21,574 bases of DNA, taken from assembly GCA_947456915.1 (NCBI GenBank), contig CANGUQ010000007.1, forward strand, positions 1 through 21,574, read 5' to 3'. This DNA is from Betaproteobacteria bacterium. Its GTDB lineage: Bacteria; Pseudomonadota; Gammaproteobacteria; Burkholderiales; CAIKXV01. This document shows, piece by piece, positions 16,216-21,574 of this stretch (position 1 is its first letter; every line of letters begins with the position of its first letter). The notes under the pieces are model-generated. The model was not told the origin of the DNA. It did not search any database and worked only from the letters and a program-made list of their open reading frames with translations. Both the position numbers and the translations under genes were made by a program.

Positions 16216-17271
16216 TCAGCGAACGGCCGCCGCCGGCCGCACGGACAGGTCGGCAGCGACGCGTTCGGCTGCCCCCTGCGCGGTCATGAATCTTAACATC
16301 ACGACCGAGCACAGCAGAATCGCCGCACCGAAGTTGTGCAGCGTGGCGAGCCACAGCGGCAGCAGCCACACGACGTTCAGGATGCCGATCGTCACCTGCG
16401 CAGCGAGCGCAGTTAACATGAACGCAGCCGCGGCACGCAGGCCGGGTACGCGCCAGGCGAGCAAGCCGAGGGTGCCCAGGAAGGCGGTGAGCACCAGGGC
16501 GCCCACGCGGTGCGTCCACTGGATCGCGTTCAGCGACTCGTGCGACAGCGGAGAGCCGTCGGGGGCCTCGCCCAGTTCGCGCAGCACGTGAAAGCCGTGC
16601 TGGAAATCCATCGGCGGCAGCAGCGTGCCGTGACAGGTGGGAAAGTCCAGACAGGTCAGTGCCGCGTAGTTGGTGCTGACCCACCCGCCGAGCACGATCT
16701 GCGCGATCGTGAGCGCGATGCCCAGCGCCGCCCACGGCGCGAGCTTCGCAGCCTGCTGCACGGCGACCGCACCGCGGTCAACGAACTCGCCGATCGCCAG
16801 CCGGAACAGGAAGGCGAGGATCAGCATGCCGCCCAGCAGGTGCAGCGTGACGATACCGGGCTTGAGCAGGAGCGTCACCGTGAACTTGCCCAGCAGCGCC
16901 TGCACCATCAGCAGCAGCATCAGGCCGGTGGCGAACCAGTGCGCATCGCGCCCGCCGAACCCGGGGATCGCGGCCACCTGATGACGGCGCCGCCACGCGA
17001 TCACCGCGATCGACAGGATCAGCAGGCCGAGCGTTCCCGCCAGATAGCGGTGAATCATCTCCACCCACCCCTTGAACGGGTCGATCTCCGCGTCCGGGAA
17101 GCGCGTCGCGGCGCGTGCGATCTCGGCCGGAGTGTCGGGGGCAGTCAGCTGGCCGTAGCAGCCGGGCCAGTCCGGACAGCCCAGCCCGGAGTCGGTGAGT
17201 CGGGTGTACGCACCCACCACCACCACGATCAGCGTGAAGATCGGCGCGATCAACAGGAGCTTTCGGTACAT
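16216..17271 (-). CDS. ctaA: Heme A synthase (CtaA/Cox15)
   Basis: 351 residues with about eight membrane helices arranged as two similar halves. Each half has a periplasmic Cys pair: CPDWPGC (Cys32, Cys38) and CLDFPTC. Heme-binding histidines are visible in EMIHRYLAGTLGL (His74), VTLHLLGGML, IQWTHRVGALVL and ATLHNFGAA. It oxidises the C8 methyl of heme O to the formyl of heme A. The ATG at 17271 shares one base with the TGA of the upstream gene (TGATG), which fixes the start and implies translational coupling. The longer open frame upstream is a shadow of the neighbouring gene. Confidence 0.97.
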   Translation of the reverse strand: MYRKLLLIAPIFTLIVVVVGAYTRLTDSGLGCPDWPGCYGQLTAPDTPAEIARAATRFPDAEIDPFKGWVEMIHRYLAGTLGLLILSIAVIAWRRRHQVAAIPGFGGRDAHWFATGLMLLLMVQALLGKFTVTLLLKPGIVTLHLLGGMLILAFLFRLAIGEFVDRGAVAVQQAAKLAPWAALGIALTIAQIVLGGWVSTNYAALTCLDFPTCHGTLLPPMDFQHGFHVLRELGEAPDGSPLSHESLNAIQWTHRVGALVLTAFLGTLGLLAWRVPGLRAAAAFMLTALAAQVTIGILNVVWLLPLWLATLHNFGAAILLCSVVMLRFMTAQGAAERVAADLSVRPAAAVR

Positions 17272-17897
17272 CAGCCTATCCTCGAATACTTGAGAAGCCG
17301 GGTCATGTCCTTGCGGATGCGGGAGGGATCGGCGTCGGGCGGATAGCGCATCATCAGGTTGCCCAGCGGATCGACCAGCCAGATGTGATCGCGCAGCTGT
17401 GCGCCCGAGGCGACCGGCAGCAGCGCGAGCAGCGCGGCATCGGGTCCACGCACGAGCAGCGTGCCGGCGTAGGGTTCGGCGAGCCGCGCTGCCGGCGTGC
17501 CCGCATCGTCGATCAGCCAGACGCGCTCGACGCGGTCCATGTCCTTGCCCTGCATCGTGCGCAGCTGGCGCAGGTGATAGAGCTTGCGCTCGCAGCGCTG
17601 ATCGCACTGCGCTGCGTCGACCATCAGCAGGAACCACTTGCCGCGCAGCGCCGGCGGCACTGCCGGCACTGCCGGCGCTGCCGCGGTCGCGCTCCCTGCG
17701 GGAACCACGGCGGGGGCAGCAGGCACAAGCACTTCGAGCGCAGCCGAAGGCAGCGCGCGCGGCTCGACCAGTTCACCGTAGTTGCTGAAGCTCGTCGGCT
17801 GCCAGAAGAACCAGAGCAGATACGGGCCGACGGCGGGCGTGACGCACACGGCGACCAGCACGATGAGCGGCAGTTTTCTACGCAGGCCGGGCGACAT
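17271..17897 (-). CDS. Membrane-anchored Sco-like thioredoxin-fold protein of the cytochrome oxidase cluster
   Basis: 208 residues. One N-terminal membrane helix (about 9-31) is followed by FFWQPTSFSNYGELVEPR, a long Ala/Pro/Val linker (50-83), and a soluble domain with KWFLLMVDAAQCDQRCERKL. Cys98 and Cys102 form CX3C, and His171 lies in DHIWLVDPLGNLMMRYP. This is the CX3C plus distal His pattern of Sco/SenC copper chaperones, though the rest of the sequence is divergent. In betaproteobacteria a protein of this type is commonly annotated as hypothetical between surf1 and ctaA. It overlaps the end of surf1 by 20 bases and ctaA by one base. A copper or thiol-disulfide role in Cu-A or Cu-B assembly is inferred. 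Confidence 0.9.
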   Translation of the reverse strand: MSPGLRRKLPLIVLVAVCVTPAVGPYLLWFFWQPTSFSNYGELVEPRALPSAALEVLVPAAPAVVPAGSATAAAPAVPAVPPALRGKWFLLMVDAAQCDQRCERKLYHLRQLRTMQGKDMDRVERVWLIDDAGTPAARLAEPYAGTLLVRGPDAALLALLPVASGAQLRDHIWLVDPLGNLMMRYPPDADPSRIRKDMTRLLKYSRIG

Positions 17898-18753
17898 CGT
17901 CCGCTCCTTCTTCCGGCACGCGCCGCAGGCCGAGCACGGCCCACACCACCACCGCGATCAGCGCGAAGCTGAACCACTGCAGGGCGTAGCCGCGGTGCTT
18001 GTCGATACCCACGTCCGGACGCGGCCAGTTGCGCGCCAGCCCGTCATCGAGCGCGGCACCGTCCGGCGCGGCCATCGCCGGCTGCTCCAGCAGCAGCGCA
18101 AACGGCAGCAGGTCCAGACTCCAGCGGCTGCGTGCCCGCTCGATCGTCCAGTTCTGCCAGCGCGCGGCTTCGTCGGTGCCCTCGCGCAGTTCCATGAACC
18201 GTGCGCTCGGCAGCACCGCGACTCCGGTCACGCGCACCTCGCCCTCGGGCGTGCGCACCGACGGCAGACGGTCGCGCTGTGGCGGGGCCGCGATCCAGCC
18301 GCGGTTGATCAGCAGCACGCGGTGGCTGCCCGCGAGTCGCAGCGGCGTGAGCACTTCATACCCGGCCACCCCGTCGCGCAGGCGGTTGTCGAGAAACACG
18401 ACGCGGGCGGCATCGAAGCGGCCCACCGCGCTGACCGGCTGCCAGGCGAACCCGGCCGGATCGCGCGCCGCGAGCACGGTCGCATCGACCGCTGGGGCGC
18501 CCGCCGCCGCCGCCATGCGCTGCTGCAGTTCGACCTTCTGCTCCGCGCGGCCGAGTTGCCAGCGCCCGGCCGACAGCGTCAGTGCGAGCACCGCGAGCAG
18601 CACCAGCGTCGGCACCAGTTCCGGGCGAAACCGCCGGCGCAGCCGGTAGGCGGCGGATGTGGCCTTCGGCGCGGCGCCGCGGGCAAGCGTGCCGTCGGCG
18701 GCTGCACCGGGTCCATCGGCTAGACTGCGGGAAACGCCCGGGGGTGAGCGCAT
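17878..18753 (-). CDS. Surf1-family cytochrome oxidase assembly protein, start uncertain
   Basis: Up to 291 residues. The core is standard Surf1: a first helix (VPTLVLLAVLALTLSAGRWQ, then LGRAEQK), the periplasmic domain with VFLDNRLRDGVAGYEVLTPL and RVLLINRGWIAAP, the C-terminal NWPRPDVGIDKHRGYALQWF and a second helix. It helps place heme A in subunit I. The start is unclear. ATG 18753 is the only reasonable in-frame ATG but has no ribosome binding site, and it overlaps the ATG of a gene on the other strand. The residues before RLRRRFRPEL are not Surf1-like, and no good GTG or TTG is available between. The C-terminus overlaps the next gene by 20 bases. Confidence 0.92.
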   Translation of the reverse strand: MRSPPGVSRSLADGPGAAADGTLARGAAPKATSAAYRLRRRFRPELVPTLVLLAVLALTLSAGRWQLGRAEQKVELQQRMAAAAGAPAVDATVLAARDPAGFAWQPVSAVGRFDAARVVFLDNRLRDGVAGYEVLTPLRLAGSHRVLLINRGWIAAPPQRDRLPSVRTPEGEVRVTGVAVLPSARFMELREGTDEAARWQNWTIERARSRWSLDLLPFALLLEQPAMAAPDGAALDDGLARNWPRPDVGIDKHRGYALQWFSFALIAVVVWAVLGLRRVPEEGADDVARPA

Positions 18754-18958
18754 GAAGGTGGTGATCCTGCTGTTCCTGCTGTTGATCGTGGCCAGTCTCG
18801 CATCGGCCATGCTGTTCATGGTGAAGGACAAGGGCGGTGCTTCGACCCGGACGGTACGCGCGCTGACGCTGCGTGTGGGGTTCTCGCTCGCGCTGTTCCT
18901 GCTGCTGATGCTGGCGCACTATACCGGCGTCCTCACCCTGCGCGGCTCCGGCGTCTGA
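18752..18958 (+). CDS. Small twin-transmembrane protein (DUF2909-like)
   Basis: 68 residues with two membrane helices (about 3-23 and 40-58) separated by a short basic loop (VKDKGGASTRTVRAL). The signature RALTLRVGFSLALFLLLMLA is characteristic of the small DUF2909 proteins found with cytochrome c oxidase genes in betaproteobacteria. A GGGGTGAG sequence at 18741-18748 is a good ribosome binding site, and TAGACT at 18721-18726 could be a -10 element, though no clear -35 is visible. It lies on the strand opposite to all other oxidase genes, between ctaE and surf1. Function unknown. Confidence 0.88.
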   Translation: MKVVILLFLLLIVASLASAMLFMVKDKGGASTRTVRALTLRVGFSLALFLLLMLAHYTGVLTLRGSGV

Positions 18959-19020
18959 CGTCCGGGCTGCAGTCATCGACGTGCGGCCTCGACCCACGGC
19001 GCGACGCGTGCGTCGCTGCT

Positions 19021-19042
19021 TCGTCGCGGCGCGCCGCGACGA
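19021..19042. terminator. Perfect 22-bp palindrome between convergent genes, possible bidirectional terminator
   Basis: The bases from TCGTCGCGG at 19021 to CCGCGACGA at 19042 are exactly self-complementary. The site lies between the end of the DUF2909-like gene (18958) and the end of ctaE (19181). As RNA it would give a nine-base-pair stem on a GCGC loop on either strand. A second stem, GCGACGC/GCGTCGC at 19001-19016, is next to it. No T-run follows. The rest of the 222-base gap shows no gene. Confidence 0.5.
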
Positions 19043-19180
19043 GTGACCGCGGGACCGGCGCCCAGCCGTGCATCCGGGGGTTACACGATCACCTGACACC
19101 GACCACGCACGAACGAAGTCCGCGCCGTGGCGGCCGCTGTGCGGCGGCCCGTCGGCCGGACTGCTGGCGCGCCGGCGCGA

Positions 19181-20035
19181 CTACAGCGCGTAGACGACGA
19201 CGAACAGCAGCAGCCAGACGACGTCGACGAAGTGCCAGTACCAGGCCACCCCTTCGAAGCCGAAGTGCTGCTCCGGGCTGAAATGGCCCCTCGACAGGCG
19301 GACGGTGATCACGATCAGCATGATCGTGCCGATCGTCACATGAAAGCCGTGAAAGCCCGTCAGCATGAAGAACGTCGCCCCGTAGGCGCCCATGTCGAGC
19401 TGCAGGTTCAGGTCGCGCCACGCGTGTGCGTACTCGTAGCCCTGCACGAACAGGAAGATGGTGCCGAGCGCGATCGTCGCGATCATCCACTTGATGCACG
19501 ACGCGCGCTGGTTGGCGATCAGTGCCCAGTGCGCGAGCGTGATGGTCACGCCCGAAGTGAGCAGCAGCAGGGTGTTGATCGCCGGCAGTCCGAATGCCGG
19601 GATCGTCTCGAAACGCTCGGTGATGCCGGGTCCGGCCACCGGCCATGCCGGGGTGAAGTCGGGCCACAGCAGCCGGTTGTCCAGATCACCCAGCCCGGGA
19701 ACCGACAGCACGCGCATGTAGAACAGCGCGCCGAAGAACGCGGCGAAGAACATCACCTCGGAGAAGATGAACCAGCTCATCGACCAGCGAAACGACACGT
19801 CGACGCGCTTGCTGTAGAGGCCGCTCTCGCTCTCGCGCGAGACCACGCCGAACCAGCCGAACATCATGTAGAACAGCACGCACAGGCCGAGGATCAGCAC
19901 GTACTTGCCGGCGCCGATGTCGTTCATCCACAGCGTCGTGCCGATGGCCATGAAGAACAGCGCGAACGAACCGAAGATCGGCCAGGTCGAGGGCTGCGGG
20001 ATGAAGTAGCTGGGGGCTGTGGCCTGCTGGCTCAT
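19181..20035 (-). CDS. ctaE: Cytochrome c oxidase subunit III
   Basis: 284 residues with seven membrane helices. Signature segments are YFIPQPSTWPIFGSFALFFM, GWFGVVSRESESGLYSKRVD, SMSWFIFSEVMFFAAFFGAL, LTSGVTITLAHWAL, FFMLTGFHGFHVTIGTIML and GVAWYWHFVDVVWLLLFVVV. The Glu of FSEVMFF and the Glu of VQGYEYAHA are the usual conserved lipid-site acids. It is part of the aa3-type proton-pumping terminal oxidase. ATG 20035 is preceded by GGAG six bases upstream. It lies 63 bases after ctaG; in related clusters a small DUF2970 gene often fills this gap, but none is present here. Confidence 0.98.
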   Translation of the reverse strand: MSQQATAPSYFIPQPSTWPIFGSFALFFMAIGTTLWMNDIGAGKYVLILGLCVLFYMMFGWFGVVSRESESGLYSKRVDVSFRWSMSWFIFSEVMFFAAFFGALFYMRVLSVPGLGDLDNRLLWPDFTPAWPVAGPGITERFETIPAFGLPAINTLLLLTSGVTITLAHWALIANQRASCIKWMIATIALGTIFLFVQGYEYAHAWRDLNLQLDMGAYGATFFMLTGFHGFHVTIGTIMLIVITVRLSRGHFSPEQHFGFEGVAWYWHFVDVVWLLLFVVVYAL

Positions 20036-20098
20036 GATGTACTCCGGTCGACTCTGCGGTCTGCGAACCGTCGCTGAACGGTCTCTGTTGAACGGGTG

Positions 20099-20743
20099 CT
20101 ACGGAATGGCGGTCGGCGCTGCGCCGGCCGCCGGAGCCGTCAGACTGGCACTGGCTGCACCGCGTCCGGCGACTTCGAAGAAGGTGAACGACAGCGTGAT
20201 CGTGCCCACGTCGCCGGGCAACCCGGGATCGACGACGAACGCGATCGGCATGCGGCGCGTCTCGCCAGCGTCGAGCTGCTGCTTGTCGAAGCAGAAGCAC
20301 TCGAGCTTGCGGAAGAACTGTCCGGCGAGCATCGGCCCGTAGCTCGGAATCGCCTGCCCGGTCACCGCGTGTCCGGCGGTGTTGGACACCTCGTAGACGA
20401 CGGTGGCGATCTCGCCGGGGTGCACCTTGACGCTGGTCTCCAGCGGCCTGAACGTCCACGGCAGGTCGCTGCGCAGGTTGGCGTCGAACTCGACCGTCAC
20501 CAGCCGACTGGTGTCGACCTGCGTGTTGGCCGGCCGATGATCGTCGCGCTTGACGATGCGGTTGATGCCGGTGACCTCGCAGATCTTCTCGTAGAACGGC
20601 ACCAGTGCGAAGCCGAAGCCGAACATCACCAGCGTCACCACCAGCAGCTTGCGCAGCGTGACCTGATTGTCCTGCGCGATGAGCGTCCCGCGATCGGTGG
20701 CGGGAGCGGCAGTTGCAGGCAGCTGGCCGTGCACGTCGGTCAT
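20099..20743 (-). CDS. ctaG: Cytochrome c oxidase copper chaperone CtaG/Cox11
   Basis: 214 residues. A short cytoplasmic N-terminus is followed by one helix (about 31-50, LRKLLVVTLVMFGFGFALVP), then FYEKICEVTGINR and the immunoglobulin-like domain. The copper-binding CFCF motif is at 149-152 (Cys149, Cys151), inside GQFFRKLECFCFDKQQLDAG. The C-terminal strand DVGTITLSFTFFEV completes the domain; the Ala/Pro-rich tail after it is not conserved. It inserts Cu-B into subunit I from the periplasmic side. Its ATG overlaps the stop of the preceding small gene by four bases, so translation is coupled. Confidence 0.97.
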   Translation of the reverse strand: MTDVHGQLPATAAPATDRGTLIAQDNQVTLRKLLVVTLVMFGFGFALVPFYEKICEVTGINRIVKRDDHRPANTQVDTSRLVTVEFDANLRSDLPWTFRPLETSVKVHPGEIATVVYEVSNTAGHAVTGQAIPSYGPMLAGQFFRKLECFCFDKQQLDAGETRRMPIAFVVDPGLPGDVGTITLSFTFFEVAGRGAASASLTAPAAGAAPTAIP

Positions 20744-20886
20744 GACAGCGCCCGCACCATCTGCAGGATGTACACGACGAACACGCCCGCGGCCACCGCC
20801 GCGAGGATCAGACCCATGCGCACGGCGTTGCGCCGCTGCAGGCGACGCAACGCCTCGGCCGAAGAACCGGGTCCGGTGGCAGGCAT
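20740..20886 (-). CDS. Cytochrome oxidase small assembly protein
   Basis: 48 residues (MPATGPGSSAEALRRLQRRN, then one helix MGLILAAVAAGVFVVYIL and QMVRALS). The frame is open to 21024, but that extension lies inside subunit I and is Arg-rich; the ATG at 20886 gives the size of the small single-helix proteins found between subunit I and CtaG in betaproteobacterial clusters. It begins 28 bases after ctaD and overlaps ctaG by four bases (ATGA). A small assembly role is assumed from family and position; the sequence alone shows only the helix and basic flank. Confidence 0.8.
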   Translation of the reverse strand: MPATGPGSSAEALRRLQRRNAVRMGLILAAVAAGVFVVYILQMVRALS

Positions 20887-20914
20887 CTGCACCGCTCGAC
20901 TCGCCCGGTTCCGC

Positions 20915-21574
20915 TCAGCGCACGACCGGCGGGGTCTCGAAGGTGTGGTACGGCGCCGGCGAAGGCACCGTCCACTCGAGACCCTGTGCGCCTTCCCAGG
21001 GCTTGTCCGCCGCCTTCGCGCCACCGCGGATGCACTTCACCACGATGTACAGGAACAGCAGCTGGGTGATACCGAACAGGAACGCCCCGACCGTCGAGAT
21101 CGCGTTGAAATCGGCGAACTGCAGCGCGTAGTCGGGCACGCGCCGCGGCATGCCGGCGAGGCCGAGGAAGTGCTGCACGAAGAAGGTGACGTTGAAGAAG
21201 ATCACCGAGGCCCAGAAGTGGATCTTGCCCAGCGTCTCGTCGTACATGTGGCCGGTCCACTTCGGCAGCCAGTAGTACACGCCGGCGAACAGCCCGAACA
21301 GCGAGCCAGCCACCAGCACGTAGTGGAAGTGCGCCACGACGAAGTAGGTGTCGTGCAGCTGGATGTCGATCGGCGTGACCGCGAGGATGAGCCCGGTGAA
21401 GCCGCCCATGGTGAACACGAAGATGAAGCCGCAGGCGAACAGCATCGGGGTCTCGAAGGTCATCGAGCCCTTCCACATCGTCGCCACCCAGTTGAACACC
21501 TTCACACCGGTGGGCACGGCGATCAGCATCGTCGCGTACATGAAGAACAGCTGGGCGGTCGCCGGCATGCCGAC
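20915..21574 (-). CDS. ctaD: Cytochrome c oxidase subunit I, C-terminal part (cut by window edge)
   Basis: About 219 C-terminal residues; the frame runs off the window at 21574, so the ATG at 21568 is internal (the two codons before it read Val-Gly, as in the family's VGMP). Signature segments are QLFFMYATMLIAVPTGVKVF, FGGL-type helix TMGGFTGLILAV and DTYFVVAHFHYVLVAGSLFG, in which the two His of VAHFHYV are the heme a3 and heme a ligands. YYWLPKWTGHMYDETLGKIH and QHFLGLAGMPRRVPDY follow. The active-site Glu, the Cu-B ligands and the His-Tyr cross-link lie outside the window. It is the catalytic subunit of the aa3 oxidase. Confidence 0.98.
   Translation of the reverse strand, partial: VGMPATAQLFFMYATMLIAVPTGVKVFNWVATMWKGSMTFETPMLFACGFIFVFTMGGFTGLILAVTPIDIQLHDTYFVVAHFHYVLVAGSLFGLFAGVYYWLPKWTGHMYDETLGKIHFWASVIFFNVTFFVQHFLGLAGMPRRVPDYALQFADFNAISTVGAFLFGITQLLFLYIVVKCIRGGAKAADKPWEGAQGLEWTVPSPAPYHTFETPPVVR

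Noticed and set aside
17651..17684. Short tandem 9-base repeats (GGCACTGCC type) in the Sco-like gene
   Set aside because: They encode part of the Ala/Val/Pro linker and are explained by low-complexity protein sequence; three short units are not a meaningful repeat array.
18754..18831. Longer N-terminus for Surf1 from an ATG at 18831
   Set aside because: The extra residues overlap the well-supported DUF2909-like gene on the other strand and are unlike Surf1 N-termini.
1..21574. tRNA genes, rRNA, CRISPR arrays, insertion sequences or integrases
   Set aside because: I saw no regularly spaced repeats, no transposase or integrase motifs and no tRNA-like cloverleaf; a tRNA scan would confirm this.

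Overview
The window is GC-rich DNA from a proteobacterium, most likely a betaproteobacterium of the Burkholderiales type. Two things suggest this: three Bug/TctC-family periplasmic binding proteins lie within about 13 kb with no membrane permease genes beside them, and the aa3-type cytochrome c oxidase assembly cluster has a betaproteobacterial-looking gene order. The assignment is inference from gene content and family knowledge; nothing in the window fixes the genus.

Layout. (1) 1-1968, plus strand: the 3' part of a Bug-family binding protein, a strong hairpin, then the decayed C-terminal half of an SbtA-like permease with an in-frame TAG. (2) 7614-1969, minus strand: a tightly packed operon for a three-subunit molybdenum hydroxylase (2Fe-2S, FAD and molybdopterin subunits), an alpha/beta hydrolase and a Bug-family binding protein. 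A candidate promoter lies about 400 bases upstream. (3) 8417-10259, plus strand: a lysozyme/chitosanase-like protein with a duplicated N-terminal motif, overlapping an unrecognised, probably exported, cysteine-containing protein. This is the least familiar part of the window and could be a cell-wall hydrolase with a cognate partner. (4) 10476-10542: a perfect 16-base inverted repeat at the end of that block. (5) 15147-10528, minus strand: a second catabolic cluster with a MmgE/PrpD protein, an SMP-30-type lactonase, a Bug-family binding protein and an ACMSD-like amidohydrolase. (6) 21574-15263, minus strand: the cytochrome oxidase cluster with ctaD (partial), a small assembly protein, ctaG, ctaE, surf1, a Sco-like thioredoxin-fold protein, ctaA and ctaB. 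A small DUF2909-type gene on the opposite strand interrupts it between ctaE and surf1.

How they work together. The two minus-strand catabolic clusters each pair enzymes with a periplasmic binding protein, the usual sign of uptake plus degradation of a small organic acid or (hetero)aromatic compound; the substrates cannot be read from sequence. The oxidase cluster supplies heme A (CtaB, then CtaA), copper (CtaG and possibly the Sco-like protein) and Surf1 for building subunits I and III. No tRNA, rRNA, CRISPR array, transposase or integrase was seen.
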